64,000 nt of DNA from contig NZ_JADIJE010000001.1 of assembly GCF_015278315.1 (NCBI RefSeq), positions 124,001-188,000 on the forward strand. The letters are read 5' to 3'. The stretch comes from Microbacterium ureisolvens. Lineage in GTDB: Bacteria; Actinomycetota; Actinomycetes; Actinomycetales; Microbacteriaceae. The position numbers and the translations under genes were made by a program. The notes under the pieces are model-generated. The model saw only the letters and a program-made list of their open reading frames with translations, was not told the DNA's origin and ran no database searches. Below, piece after piece: positions 25,900 through 35,578 of the stretch; the stretch's first letter is position 1, and every line of letters begins with the position of its first letter.

Positions 25900-27942
25900 T
25901 CACGACCCCGCGCCGCCGGCGGTCTCGACGACGACGACACCGGTGGCGGGCACCGGGAGCGACTGCCCCGCCGCGACGGTGCGTCCGGTCAAGAGGTCCA
26001 CGCCGTCCCACGGTGCACGCACCTCTACCGCCTCGGCGCGGTGGTTCAGAAGGAATTCGTACCGGCGGCCGTCGACCACGCGGCTCGTGTGCTCGAGATC
26101 GCGCACGTCGGCGAATGCGCCGAGGCAATCGCGCTCGGCGAGCGCGTGCCGCACCACCCAGTCGACGCCCTCCTGGTCGAGGACGGTGCCGACGTACCAG
26201 GCGCTGCCCTCGCCGAACGCGTGCCGCGTGACCGCCGGCGTGCCGTCGTAGAAGTCGGTGGTGTAGTAGCCGACGGGCTCCGCGCCCTGCGGGATCACGA
26301 GGTCGAAGACGTGGTGCGCGCGGACGCGCAGCTCGGGCTCGCCCGGCAGCAGCAGCGCCACCTCGTTCGGCTGATCCGGCGGCAGCGAGTCGGTCTCGTC
26401 GACCCGCACGCCGCACAGCTCGCCCAGCGGACCGGGCACATCCATCAAGAAGGCGTTGTCGTCCTCGTCGACGCGGCCCGACACGACGGTCGTCACGACG
26501 GTGCCGCCCCGGCGGGCGACATCCGACAGCCGGGTCGCGGCATCCCCCTTCAGCATGTGCAGGAACGGTGCGAAGACGACGTCGTAGCCCGACAGGTCGG
26601 CCGTCGCCGCGACGACGTCCACGAGCGCTCCGGCCTGCCACAGCGCCTCGTAGTACGACACCAGCTGCCGCTCGTAGCCGACCGCCCGGCTGTAGCCGTC
26701 GGACATCTCCAGCGCCCACCACGAGTCCCAGTCGAAGAGCACCGCCACGCGGGCAGGCGTCCGCCCGCCGAGGAGGCGATCACCGACCTTCTCGAGCTCG
26801 GCGCCCAGCGCTGCGACCTCGCCGAAGGCGCGGGTGTCGGTGCGCCCGGCATGGTTGAGCACGGCGCCGTGGTACTTCTCGGAGGCTCCCCTGCTGTGCC
26901 GCATCTGGAAGAAGAGCACCGAATCGGACCCGTGCGCGACGGCCTGCCACGACCACAGCCGCATCTGCCCCGGACGCTTGACCGGGTTGTAGTCACGGGT
27001 CGCGGTCATCGTCGGCGTCTGCTCCATGAGCCAGAAGGGCTGGCCGTCCTTCAGCCCGCGCATCAGCGCGTGCGAGAGCGCCATGCGCGAGACGGGCGAG
27101 CCGTCGGTCGGGTAGTTGTCCCACGACGCGAAGTCGAGGTGCGGCGCCCACCGGTGGTAGTCGAGGTGGCGGTAGATCGCCATCATGTTGGTGGTCACCG
27201 GCAGATCGGAAAACGCGCGGATCGCATCCTTCTCCTCGCGGAAGGACCGCAGGATGTTGTCGGTGTTGAACCTCAGGTAGTCCAGGGTGATGCCCTGGAA
27301 GGCGGTGTGGTTCGGCCCGCGCCAGTGCTCCGACAGCATGTTCGGCGGAACGATCTGCTCCCAGTCGGTGAAGCGGTGCGACCAGAAGTCCGTGTTCCAC
27401 GCCTCGTTGAGCCGGTCGAGCGACCCGTGCCGCTCGCGCAGCCAGGTGCGGAACTCCGCGGCGCACAGGTCGCAGTAGCACTGGCCGCCGTACTCGTTGT
27501 TGACGTGCCAGGCGACGACGGCGGGATGCCCGGCGAAGCGTTCGGCGATGCGAGAGGCCACGGCCACCGAGAGCCGCCGGTAGGCGGGCGACGAGGCGCA
27601 CGCGTTGTGGCGCACCCCGAAGACGTGCCGGCGCCCCTCGAAGTCCGTGCGGCAGACCTCGGGGTAGCGATGCGCGAGCCACGGCGGAACGGCGGCTGTG
27701 CCCGTCGCCAGGCACACCTTCCGGCCCTCCGCGTGCGCGCGGTCGAGGATGCGCTCGAGCGTCGACAGGTCGTAGGTTTCCTCGTCGGGCTGAGTCAGCG
27801 ACCACGTGAACACGCCGACGGTGAGCAGGTCGATGCGCGCGAGGTCGAAGGCCCGGTAGTCCTCGTCCCACACGGCGTCGCCCCACTGCTCGGGGTTGTA
27901 ATCGCCGCCGTACGGGATCTTGTCCATGTCCGGCAGGGTCAC
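25900..27942 (-). CDS. GH42 beta-galactosidase-like enzyme
   Basis: 680 residues and no signal peptide. The (beta/alpha)8 domain covers 1-~380: YGGDYNPEQW at the start, acid/base Glu150 in WHVNNEYGG, nucleophile Glu307 in FWLMEQTPT. The GH42 zinc cluster is complete (Cys115, Cys155, Cys157, Cys160). Domain B/trimerisation (~390-610) and the C-terminal beta domain are present. In this context it may act on galactosyl or arabinopyranosyl decorations of xylan (inference). GTG 27942 is preferred because GGAGA lies 8 nt upstream; the internal ATG 27927 lacks this. Confidence 0.9.
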   Translation of the reverse strand: MTLPDMDKIPYGGDYNPEQWGDAVWDEDYRAFDLARIDLLTVGVFTWSLTQPDEETYDLSTLERILDRAHAEGRKVCLATGTAAVPPWLAHRYPEVCRTDFEGRRHVFGVRHNACASSPAYRRLSVAVASRIAERFAGHPAVVAWHVNNEYGGQCYCDLCAAEFRTWLRERHGSLDRLNEAWNTDFWSHRFTDWEQIVPPNMLSEHWRGPNHTAFQGITLDYLRFNTDNILRSFREEKDAIRAFSDLPVTTNMMAIYRHLDYHRWAPHLDFASWDNYPTDGSPVSRMALSHALMRGLKDGQPFWLMEQTPTMTATRDYNPVKRPGQMRLWSWQAVAHGSDSVLFFQMRHSRGASEKYHGAVLNHAGRTDTRAFGEVAALGAELEKVGDRLLGGRTPARVAVLFDWDSWWALEMSDGYSRAVGYERQLVSYYEALWQAGALVDVVAATADLSGYDVVFAPFLHMLKGDAATRLSDVARRGGTVVTTVVSGRVDEDDNAFLMDVPGPLGELCGVRVDETDSLPPDQPNEVALLLPGEPELRVRAHHVFDLVIPQGAEPVGYYTTDFYDGTPAVTRHAFGEGSAWYVGTVLDQEGVDWVVRHALAERDCLGAFADVRDLEHTSRVVDGRRYEFLLNHRAEAVEVRAPWDGVDLLTGRTVAAGQSLPVPATGVVVVETAGGAGS

Positions 27943-28021
27943 GTGCGCATCTCCAGGGGTCTCGAGGTCGGGGTCAGGGGTCGAGGTCAGGGTCGAGGTC
28001 GGGCGGGGAGGATTCCCGATG

Positions 28022-28067
28022 GGATGCCGCGGCCCCGCGCCGTCGAGGGCGCGGGGCCGTGGCATCC
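28022..28067 (-). terminator. hairpin between solute-binding protein and GH42 genes
   Basis: A 20-bp stem (28022-28041 with 28048-28067, one G-U pair) and 6-nt loop lie 5 bp after the solute-binding-protein stop. Its base is made of GGATGCC/GGCATCC. It probably stabilises upstream mRNA and attenuates readthrough into GH42, setting high binding-protein levels. Confidence 0.7.
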
Positions 28068-28071
28068 GTCG

Positions 28072-29751
28072 TCAGCCGTTGTTCTCGGCGTAGCGCTGCT
28101 GGGCGCTGTTGACGATGTCGAGGTACTGCGTCATGTTCATGCCGTCGAGCTCGGCCACGTAGGCGTCCCACTCGTCGAGCGAGCGCTGACCGAGGATGAA
28201 GGCGGCGGTGTTCTGGTACACGTGGTCCTTCAGCGCCGACTGGTACAGCGACACCTGCTCGCGCTCCACCTCGCTCAGCGGGGCGGGCGGCGGCAGCTCG
28301 AGGATCTTCTTCGTCGACATGTCCTCGACGAAGGCGAGTGCCTCCTCCGGCAGCATCGAGCGGTCGAGGTCGACCGACGAGCCGTGCACGAGCATCCACA
28401 CGCCGTTGGAGAAGCCGTAGTCGGCCTGGAGGTTCTCGGGCGCGCCCGGGTTGATGCCCATCGCGGTGATGCCCGGGTCGAGCACCCGCTTGCCGTCGGC
28501 CTCCTTGGTGTACGTCTCGCCCTCGACTCCCCACTTGGCGAACTCGAGGCCCTCGTCGGAGTAGTAGAGCCAGTCCAGGAACTGCAGCAGCGCGAGGAAG
28601 TTCTCGGACTCCTGCACCTCCGACGACAGCATGAAGCCGCTCACCAGGCGCTGGCCGTACTGGAAGTTGTCGCCCGCGGGGCCGGCCGGCACGCGGATGA
28701 GCGCGAGGTCACCGGCGGTGCCGAGCTCCTGGAGCGTCTGCCGGTAGCCGATGATCTCCTGGTTGTTCGTGCCGACGGAGAGCGCCTGACCCGAAGCGAC
28801 CTTCTGCTTGGCCTGGTCGTCGTCCTGCGTCAGCGCCTCGGGGTCGAGCAGTCCGTCCTCCACGAGCGACGCGTAGAACTCGACGAGCTCCTTGTACTCG
28901 TCGGTCGCGCCGGTGTACACGAACTCCCCGCCGTCCCACGTGAGGCCCTGGCCGAAGCCCCAGCCGGCGGCTGTGCCGAAGTTCGGGGAGACGAACTGCA
29001 GCGTGCCCTCGATGGGACCGTTGGCCGACCAGCGGTCGGTCATCGGGTAGAGGTCGGGGTAGGCCTCCTTGACGGTCTCGAGCTGGTCGCGGAACTCGTC
29101 GAACGTCTCGGGCTCGAGGCTCAGGCCCAGCTCCTCCCAGACGTCGGAGCGGACCGCGAAGGTGTACTCGGGTCGCGGCTCCTCGCGGAAGCCGGGGAAC
29201 AGGTAGTACTTGCCGTCCTCCTGGCGCAGCTGGTCGAGGTCGGCCTCGAGGCCCCACTTCTCGACTTTGTCCATGTAGTTCGGCATGTACTGCACGAAAT
29301 CGCTCGCGGGAAGGATCGCGCCGCCCGCGACGAACGCCACTTCCTGACCGGGATACGTCACCGAGACGATGTCGGGTGCGTCGCCGGCGCCGATGACGAG
29401 CGACTTGCGCTGGTCCCACTCGCTCAGCGGCGCGCTCACGATGTCGAACGTGACGTTCTGGTTCTTCTCCAGCTCGCTGAGGATCAGCCAGTTCTCGTCG
29501 ATCGGGTAGTTGGGGTGGTCGCGATAGAACAGGCCGAACTCGACCGCTTCGGTGGCCGTGAAGGTGTCGCCGACGCCGTAGTCCTCCATCGCGCCGACAT
29601 CCTTGCCGGTGAAGTCGAACTCGCCCGTCTCGGTCTCGCCGCCGCCGTCGCCGGAGGAGCCGCAGCCGCTGAGCACGAGGCCACCGGCCGCGAGCACGGC
29701 GACCGCCATGAGGGCGCTTCGGCGCGCCCTCCGCGTCACTTGCTGTGTCAT
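28072..29751 (-). CDS. LplA-like lipoprotein solute-binding protein of an oligosaccharide ABC importer
   Basis: 559 residues. The lipoprotein signal has lipobox LVLSGC with Cys30, then a Gly/Ser/Asp linker. The length and motifs (DIVSVTYPGQEVAFVAGGAI, WEELGLSLEPETFDEFRDQL, YPMTDRWSANGPIEG) fit the large LplA/aldouronate family of binding proteins rather than the ~430-residue MalE type. With GH67, uxaC and GH30 nearby, aldouronates are the likely cargo (inference). The ribosome site is AAGGAAAA before ATG 29751. It follows two permease genes. Confidence 0.87.
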   Translation of the reverse strand: MTQQVTRRARRSALMAVAVLAAGGLVLSGCGSSGDGGGETETGEFDFTGKDVGAMEDYGVGDTFTATEAVEFGLFYRDHPNYPIDENWLILSELEKNQNVTFDIVSAPLSEWDQRKSLVIGAGDAPDIVSVTYPGQEVAFVAGGAILPASDFVQYMPNYMDKVEKWGLEADLDQLRQEDGKYYLFPGFREEPRPEYTFAVRSDVWEELGLSLEPETFDEFRDQLETVKEAYPDLYPMTDRWSANGPIEGTLQFVSPNFGTAAGWGFGQGLTWDGGEFVYTGATDEYKELVEFYASLVEDGLLDPEALTQDDDQAKQKVASGQALSVGTNNQEIIGYRQTLQELGTAGDLALIRVPAGPAGDNFQYGQRLVSGFMLSSEVQESENFLALLQFLDWLYYSDEGLEFAKWGVEGETYTKEADGKRVLDPGITAMGINPGAPENLQADYGFSNGVWMLVHGSSVDLDRSMLPEEALAFVEDMSTKKILELPPPAPLSEVEREQVSLYQSALKDHVYQNTAAFILGQRSLDEWDAYVAELDGMNMTQYLDIVNSAQQRYAENNG

Positions 29752-29782
29752 GGGGTTTTCCTTTCTGGGGGTGAGGGCGGCG

Positions 29783-30730
29783 TCACTGCTTGACGGAGCC
29801 GAGCATGACGCCGGAGACGAAGTACTTCTGGATGAAGGGGTAGAGGCAGACGATCGGCAGCACCGTCAGGAGCATGGTGACGGCCTTCACGTTGGAGGCC
29901 ACCTGGGTCGCTTCGCCGCCGCTGCTGCCGGCACCGAGGGCCTCCGTCCCCGTCGCCGCGGCGAGCAGATTCCGGAGGTAGACGGTGACCGGATACAGCT
30001 CGGCCTTGTCCATGTAGAGGAAGGCGGCGAACCATGAGTTCCAGAACGAGACCGCGTAGAAGAGCACCATGGTCGCGATGACGGCCTTGCTCAGCGGCAG
30101 CACGATCTTCCAGAGGATGCCGTAGGTGGTGAGGCCGTCGATGGCCGCGGCCTCTTCGAGGTCTTCGGGGAAGCTCTCGAAGAAGGACTTCATGACGAGC
30201 AGGTTGAACACGCTGATCGCGTTGGGGATGACGATCGCCCAGATCGTGTTCTTGAACCCGAGCGTGTTGATCAGGATGTAGTTCGGGATGAGGCCGCCGT
30301 TGAAGAACATCGTGAAGACGGCGAGACCGATGAAGATCGCGCGGCCCTTGAGGTCCTTCTTCGACAGCGCGTAGGCGAACGTCGTCGTCAGCGCCATCGC
30401 GATCACCGTCGCCACGACGGTGTACACCACGGTGTTGCCGTAGTTGCGCCAGAAGAGCGGGTCGCCCATGACGTACCCGAACGTCGTCACGTTGAAGCCC
30501 TTGGGGATCAGGTTGACCTGTCCTGAGTTGATGTAGGCCTCGGAGCTGAACGCCTGCGCCACCACGTTCAGGAACGGGTAGAGCGTGACGAAGCAGATGA
30601 CGAGGATCAGCACCGCGTTCACCACGCGGAACGCGGTGTAGCTGCGCGAGTCCCGGATGCCGCCCTGCGTGGACGGACGGAAGATTCGGTTGGACATGCG
30701 GCGCGGCATGGTCCGGAGGCTTTCGGTCAC
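29783..30730 (-). CDS. YtcP-like ABC importer permease (MalG type)
   Basis: 315 residues with six membrane helices. The EAA loop reads DLEEAAAIDGLTTYGILWKIVLPLS, which contacts the ATPase. The C-terminus KYFVSGVMLGSVKQ is characteristic of YtcP/LplC permeases. GTG 30730 overlaps the stop of the upstream permease (GTGA), which argues for coupling; ATG 30709 is a weaker alternative. It pairs with the LplB-like permease at 30727-31755. The ATPase is not encoded here. Confidence 0.9.
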   Translation of the reverse strand: MTESLRTMPRRMSNRIFRPSTQGGIRDSRSYTAFRVVNAVLILVICFVTLYPFLNVVAQAFSSEAYINSGQVNLIPKGFNVTTFGYVMGDPLFWRNYGNTVVYTVVATVIAMALTTTFAYALSKKDLKGRAIFIGLAVFTMFFNGGLIPNYILINTLGFKNTIWAIVIPNAISVFNLLVMKSFFESFPEDLEEAAAIDGLTTYGILWKIVLPLSKAVIATMVLFYAVSFWNSWFAAFLYMDKAELYPVTVYLRNLLAAATGTEALGAGSSGGEATQVASNVKAVTMLLTVLPIVCLYPFIQKYFVSGVMLGSVKQ

Positions 30731-31755
30731 CACAGGCTCGTCCCCACGGCTCGGCGCGAGATCGCGTTGGCGGTCAGGATCAGGGTCAGGCCGATGAGCG
30801 CCTCGAACAGGCCGATGGCGGTCGCGTACGAGAAGTTGCTCGAGATGATGCCGACCCGGTACAGGTAGGTCGAGATGACGTCGGCCGTCGGATACAGCAG
30901 CGGGTTGTACAGGAGCAGGATCTTCTCGAAGCCCACCGCCATGAAGGTTCCGATGTTGAGGATGAGCAGCACGATCATGGTCGGGCGGATACCCGGAAGC
31001 GTCACATGCCAGATCTGCCGCCACCGGTTCGCGCCGTCGATGCGCGCGGCCTCGTAGAGCTGCGGGTCGATGGTGGTCAGCGCGGCGAGGTAGAGGATGG
31101 TGCCCCACCCGACCGTCTGCCAGATCTCGGAGCCGACGTAGATCGGCGGGAACCACTGCGGAAGCTGCATGAAGGGGATCGCCTCGCCGCCGAAGAACTC
31201 GATCCCCTGATTGATCGAGCCGCGCAGCGCGGTGAGCTGCAGCACCATGCCGGCCACGATCACGACCGACATGAAATGCGGCAGGTACGAGATCGACTGG
31301 GCGATGCGCTTGAACGCGCCCGAGCGCAGCTCGTTGAACATCAGCGCCAGGATGATCGGCAGCGGGAAGACGATGAGGAGGGTCAGTCCGCCGAGGATCA
31401 GCGTGTTCCCGAAAGCGCGCCAGAACGTCGGGTCGTTGATGAAGAGCTCGACGTAGCGCAGCCCCACCCATTCGTCGCCGAACATGCTGCCGCCGGGCCG
31501 GAACCTCCGGAACGCGATGACGTTTCCGGCCATCGGGATGTACCGGAAGATCAGCAGGAACACCACGGGCAGGATGAGCAGCGTGTAGAGGCGCCAGTCC
31601 TTCTTCAGCGCCTTGCGCCAGGTCCGGCGGGGTGCGCGCGGGGGCTTGCGGTCGCGCCGCCCGCCTCCGGACGATCTGCCCGCTTGCCGAGCCTCGTCTT
31701 CCTCCGCACGCAGCTCGATCGCATCCGCGATCACGAGGTTGCTGTTGACCGACAT
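30727..31755 (-). CDS. LplB-like ABC importer permease (MalF type)
   Basis: 342 residues. A basic N-terminus of ~50 residues precedes six membrane helices (first at LYTLLILPVVFLLIF). LplB features include RYIPMAGNVIAFRRFRPGGSMF and an EAA loop LYEAARIDGANRWRQIWHVTLPG. It is the first gene of the operon; its ATG at 31755 has GGGAG 6 nt upstream. The promoter region holds CGAAAGTTTCG (31809-31819), also found at the second importer. Confidence 0.9.
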   Translation of the reverse strand: MSVNSNLVIADAIELRAEEDEARQAGRSSGGGRRDRKPPRAPRRTWRKALKKDWRLYTLLILPVVFLLIFRYIPMAGNVIAFRRFRPGGSMFGDEWVGLRYVELFINDPTFWRAFGNTLILGGLTLLIVFPLPIILALMFNELRSGAFKRIAQSISYLPHFMSVVIVAGMVLQLTALRGSINQGIEFFGGEAIPFMQLPQWFPPIYVGSEIWQTVGWGTILYLAALTTIDPQLYEAARIDGANRWRQIWHVTLPGIRPTMIVLLILNIGTFMAVGFEKILLLYNPLLYPTADVISTYLYRVGIISSNFSYATAIGLFEALIGLTLILTANAISRRAVGTSLW

Positions 31756-31808
31756 ACGCTCCCTTGCGGCTGTCCGGAGACCGTGTCACCGAGTGTGTGA
31801 TGATGGCG

Positions 31809-31819
31809 CGAAAGTTTCG
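31809..31819. promoter_or_regulatory. CGAAAGTTTCG operator before the first importer
   Basis: A perfect 5-1-5 palindrome lies 54 bp upstream of the LplB-like start, in the region divergent from the CE7 esterase. It is identical to the core at 42994-43004, and a variant is at 35551-35564 before a lacI gene. Confidence 0.55.
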
Positions 31820-31865
31820 TCTTCCGCTTCGATACATGTGACGCTAGCCTTGACGCGAGCCGATG

Positions 31866-31877
31866 TCAACGTTTTCA
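31866..31877 (+). promoter_or_regulatory. degenerate TAACGTTTAC-like site before the CE7 esterase
   Basis: TCAACGTTTTCA resembles ATAACGTTTACA of the GH30 and uxaC operators at 9 of 12 positions by eye. It is 64 bp upstream of the esterase start. Weak, but suitably placed. Confidence 0.3.
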
Positions 31878-31940
31878 TTGGATCGACGACAACCGGACCG
31901 ATCGGCCCGTCACGGGCGTCGAGGGGAGAACTGCAGGACG

Positions 31941-32954
31941 ATGGCACGCTTCGACATGGCCGAACCCGAACTGGCGCGCTACCGTCCGCAGGTCGATGCG
32001 CCGACCGATTTCGACGTGTTCTGGCAGGCGACGCTGGCCGAGTCGCGCGCTGCCGGCGGCTCGGTCAGCCGCGTGCGGCTGGACGGGCCGCTCGAGCTGG
32101 TAGACGTCGACGACGTGGTGTTCCCCGGGTTCGCGGGCGATCCCGTCCGGGCGTGGTTCGTGCGTCCCCGGGAAGCGAGCGGACCGCTGCCCGCGGTGGT
32201 GGAGTTCGTCGGCTACGGTCGCGGACGCGGACTGCCCCTCGAGAGGCTGCACTGGCCGAACGCCGGATTCGCGCAGCTGATCGTCGACACCCGGGGGCAG
32301 GGGTCGACCTGGGGCACGGGCGGGAGCACGCCCGATCCGCACGGGTCGGGCCCGGCCGCGACGGGGTTCCTCACCCGCGGCATCGAGGATCCGGCGACCT
32401 ACTACTACCGCCGCGTCTTCACCGACGCCGTGCGCGCGGTGGATGCGGTGCGTGGGTTCGACGAGGTCGACCCCGGCCGCGTCGCCGTCACCGGCAACAG
32501 CCAGGGCGGCGCCATCGCCATCGCTGCCGCCGGTCTGTCGTCGGGACTCATCGGCGCCCTGCCGACGGCGCCGATCCTGTCGCACCTGCGACGCGTGGTC
32601 GGCTTCACCGATGCCGACCCGCACGCCGAGATCGCGCGCTACCTGTCGGTCCACCGCGACGCGCAGGACCGCGTCTTCCGCACGCTGTCCTACTTCGACG
32701 GCGTGAGCTTCGCGCAGCGGGCCGATGCCCCGGCGCTGTTCGGGGCGGGCCTCATGGACACGATCGCACCGCCGTCGGGCGTGTACGCGGCGGCCAATCA
32801 CTGGCTCGGGGGCGCCGAGATCGTCGCCTACCCGTGGAACGGGCACGAAGGCGGCGAGGGCGCCCACCACGTGCGCCAGCTCGAGTGGCTGCGCGCACAC
32901 GTGTCGGCCGAGACCGGCAGCACCGCGCTGCGGAAGAGCACGGTGGTGTCATGA
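31941..32954 (+). CDS. CE7-type acetyl-xylan esterase / cephalosporin-C deacetylase
   Basis: 337 residues, an alpha/beta hydrolase with all three CE7 signatures: RGQG at ~118-121, GNSQGG with Ser187, and the C-terminal NGHEGG with the catalytic His; the Asp is in GLMDTIAPPS. There is no signal peptide, so it deacetylates imported xylo-oligosaccharides in the cytoplasm. The stop overlaps the next start (ATGA, 32951-32954), making it the first gene of a three-gene operon with uxuB and the second manD. Confidence 0.88.
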   Translation: MARFDMAEPELARYRPQVDAPTDFDVFWQATLAESRAAGGSVSRVRLDGPLELVDVDDVVFPGFAGDPVRAWFVRPREASGPLPAVVEFVGYGRGRGLPLERLHWPNAGFAQLIVDTRGQGSTWGTGGSTPDPHGSGPAATGFLTRGIEDPATYYYRRVFTDAVRAVDAVRGFDEVDPGRVAVTGNSQGGAIAIAAAGLSSGLIGALPTAPILSHLRRVVGFTDADPHAEIARYLSVHRDAQDRVFRTLSYFDGVSFAQRADAPALFGAGLMDTIAPPSGVYAAANHWLGGAEIVAYPWNGHEGGEGAHHVRQLEWLRAHVSAETGSTALRKSTVVS

Positions 32955-34300
32955 CGGATGCCGCGCCCCGCCTCACCCGCGCCGCCATGCTCCGTGCGGG
33001 CACCAGCCTGCCCGTGCCGCCCGTTCGCATCGTCCACCTCGGCGTCGGCGGGTTCCATCGCGCCCACCAGGCGTGGTTCACCGCCCGCGCTGCCGGCGGC
33101 GAGCAGTGGGGCATCGCCGCCTTCACCGGGCGCAGCGCCGACGTCGCGGAGCGACTGGCTCCGCAGGACGGCTTGTTCACGCTGGTGCAGCGCGGCGCGA
33201 CCGGGGACGAGTTCGAGGTGGTGGGCAGCATCGCCGAGGTGCACGAGGCCTCGTCGCCGCGATTCGCCGAGCTCGTCACCGCGCCCGACACCGCCGTCAT
33301 CACGCTCACGATCACCGAGGCCGGCTACCACCTGGACGCCGCCGGAGCGCTCGACATGACCGACCCCGACATCGCGCACGACGTGGACGCCATTCGTCGC
33401 GGAGGCACGACCGCGCGCACGCCGATCGCACGCCTGACACACGCCCTGCACCTGCGTCACGAGAGCGGCGCCGGACCCGTCGCCGTCGTCTCCTGCGACA
33501 ACCTCCCCCGCAACGACCGCGCGGTCCAGGGTGCGGTAGCGCGGTTCGCCGCCGCCTGCGGGTGGGACGCCACGCGGTGGCCCGTCTCGTTCGTCGCGTC
33601 GAGCGTGGACCGCATCACCCCCCGCACGACCGCGGCAGACACCCGTGAGGTCGAACAGGAGACCGGGTGGCGCGATGCGGGCGTCGTCGTGACCGAGCCG
33701 TTCGCCGACTGGACGATGAGCGGAGTGTTCCCGGCGGGACGGCCGCGATGGGAGTCCGCCGGCGCCCGCTTCGTGGCCGACATCGAGCCGTACGAGCGCC
33801 GCAAGCTGCTCGTCCTCAACGGCGGCCACCTCGTGCTCGCCTTCGGCGGTCTGCTCCGCGGACACGCCACCGTCGCCGACGCGATGGGCGACCCGGCCTG
33901 CCGGGACGCCTTGGAGCGGTTCTGGGCCGAGGCCGTCGTGGCCGTGGGTGGCGACATCGAAACCGACGAGTACCGCCGCGCGCTGACGGAGCGCTTCGAG
34001 AACGCCCGCATCGCCCATCACCTCTCCCAGATCGCTGTCGACACCGCCACCAAGCTCCGGCTGCGCATCGTGCCGGTGCTGCACGCCTCCCTCGCCGGCG
34101 GCCGTGATCCGCGCGCGGCGCTGGACGTGCTGAGCGAGTGGGCGGCGTGCCGGCGCGCCGGACTGATAGAGAAGGGTCGTACGCCGGAAGAGCTGCGCAC
34201 CGATCTCATCGCCGGCCTCGATGCGGGACTCGCCGCCACCATCGTCACGGCCACCGAGCCCACCCTCCACCCCGCCGCACTCGCTGAGGAGAGCACATGA
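32951..34300 (+). CDS. uxuB: mannitol dehydrogenase family oxidoreductase, probable fructuronate reductase
   Basis: 449 residues, polyol-specific long-chain dehydrogenase family. The N-terminal Rossmann motif is [15 protein letters not shown]. The catalytic Lys-Asn-His set is in [29 protein letters not shown] and [14 protein letters not shown] also match the family. Placed next to manD and with uxaC nearby, reduction of D-fructuronate to D-mannonate (UxuB) is the best call; mannitol or arabitol oxidation is excluded only by context. It overlaps both neighbours by 4 bp. Confidence 0.85.
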   Translation: MTDAAPRLTRAAMLRAGTSLPVPPVRIVHLGVGGFHRAHQAWFTARAAGGEQWGIAAFTGRSADVAERLAPQDGLFTLVQRGATGDEFEVVGSIAEVHEASSPRFAELVTAPDTAVITLTITEAGYHLDAAGALDMTDPDIAHDVDAIRRGGTTARTPIARLTHALHLRHESGAGPVAVVSCDNLPRNDRAVQGAVARFAAACGWDATRWPVSFVASSVDRITPRTTAADTREVEQETGWRDAGVVVTEPFADWTMSGVFPAGRPRWESAGARFVADIEPYERRKLLVLNGGHLVLAFGGLLRGHATVADAMGDPACRDALERFWAEAVVAVGGDIETDEYRRALTERFENARIAHHLSQIAVDTATKLRLRIVPVLHASLAGGRDPRAALDVLSEWAACRRAGLIEKGRTPEELRTDLIAGLDAGLAATIVTATEPTLHPAALAEEST

Positions 34301-35535
34301 TCATCGACCGGGCCGAAGTCATCGTCACCAGTCCCGACCGCAACTTCGTCACGCTGAAGCTGACCACCGACGACGGCCTGGTCGGCCTCGGCGACGCGAC
34401 CCTCAACGGGCGCGAGCTCGCCGTCGTCGCGTATCTGCGCGAGCACGTCGTGCCGCTGCTGCTGGGCCGCGACGCGCACCGCATCGAGGACACGTGGCAG
34501 TTCCTGTACCGCTCGGCGTATTGGCGACGTGGGCCCGTCACGATGGCCGCCATCGCCGCCGTCGACGTGGCGCTGTGGGACCTGAAGGCGAAGGCGGCGG
34601 GGATGCCGCTCTACCAGCTCCTCGGCGGCGCGTCGCGCACGGGGCTCCTGGCCTATGGTCACGCCTCGGGCAAGGATCTGCCCGAACTCTTCGACTCGAT
34701 CCGCAGCCACCTCGCACAGGGGTACCGCGCGATCCGCGTCCAGACCGGGGTGCCTGGCCTGAAGTCGATCTACGGCATCGCCTCGAACGCGACGTATGAG
34801 GCCAACACCGGCGTCCGCTACGACCACGAGCCTGCGCAGCGCGGTGCCCTGCCGAACGAGGAGGACTGGGACACCCGCTCGTACCTGCGCCACGTGCCCA
34901 CCGTCTTCGAGGCGGTCCGCGCAGAGTTCGGCCCCGAGCTGCCGCTTCTGCACGACGGCCATCACCGCATGACGCCGGTGCAGGCGGCGCAGCTGGGCAA
35001 GTCGCTGGAGCCCTACGACCTGTTCTGGCTCGAGGACTGCACGCCGGCCGAGAATCAGGAGGCGCTGCGGCTCGTCCGGCAGCACACCACCACGCCGCTC
35101 GCCATCGGCGAGATCTTCAACACGGTGTGGGACTACCAGCAGATCATCCGCGAGCAGCTGATCGACTACGTGCGCTCGGCCGTCACCCACACCGGCGGAA
35201 TCACCCACCTCAAGAAGGTGCTCGACTACGCATCGCAGTATCAGATCAAGTCGGGCATGCACGGACCGACCGACATCTCGCCCGTCGGCATGGCCGCCGC
35301 TCTGCACCTCGGTCTCGCGATCCACAACTTCGGCATCCAGGAGTACATGAAGCACGGAACGCGGACGGATGCGGTGTTCCGACAGTCCTTCACGTGGGAG
35401 GACGGGATGCTGCACCCCGGCGACGTGCCGGGCATCGGCGTGGACCTCGACGTGGATGAAGCGGGCCGCTATCCCTACGTGCAGGCCTACCTGCCGTTCA
35501 ACCGCCTCGGAGACGGGACGGTGCACGACTGGTGA
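34297..35535 (+). CDS. manD: mannonate dehydratase of the enolase superfamily (copy 2)
   Basis: 412 residues, a paralogue of 21890-23125 with long shared stretches ([50 protein letters not shown]). Metal ligands are in [17 protein letters not shown] and AIGEIFNT. The 145-180 loop differs ([20 protein letters not shown]). It is coupled to uxuB by ATGA overlap, the classical uxuB-uxuA pairing, so mannonate dehydration is likely here; the other copy may share the role or act on a related sugar acid. Confidence 0.88.
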   Translation: MIIDRAEVIVTSPDRNFVTLKLTTDDGLVGLGDATLNGRELAVVAYLREHVVPLLLGRDAHRIEDTWQFLYRSAYWRRGPVTMAAIAAVDVALWDLKAKAAGMPLYQLLGGASRTGLLAYGHASGKDLPELFDSIRSHLAQGYRAIRVQTGVPGLKSIYGIASNATYEANTGVRYDHEPAQRGALPNEEDWDTRSYLRHVPTVFEAVRAEFGPELPLLHDGHHRMTPVQAAQLGKSLEPYDLFWLEDCTPAENQEALRLVRQHTTTPLAIGEIFNTVWDYQQIIREQLIDYVRSAVTHTGGITHLKKVLDYASQYQIKSGMHGPTDISPVGMAAALHLGLAIHNFGIQEYMKHGTRTDAVFRQSFTWEDGMLHPGDVPGIGVDLDVDEAGRYPYVQAYLPFNRLGDGTVHDW

Positions 35536-35550
35536 CTGTTTCGCGCGGAT

Positions 35551-35564
35551 CGCAAAACTTTCGG
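35551..35564. promoter_or_regulatory. variant CGAAAGTTT site before the lacI gene
   Basis: The minus-strand reading CCGAAAGTTTTGCG is a one-base-stretched variant of CGAAAGTTTCG. It lies just upstream of the putative -10 box TACGAT (35567-35572), which is 6 nt before the ATG. Placement suggests autoregulation by the LacI protein encoded downstream. Confidence 0.45.
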
Positions 35565-35578
35565 AATACGATCACACC

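Noticed and set aside
26041..29793. A 1250-codon plus-strand reading frame
   Set aside because: It is antisense to GH42 and the solute-binding protein and has the Arg/Ala/Gly/Val composition of a shadow in high-GC DNA.
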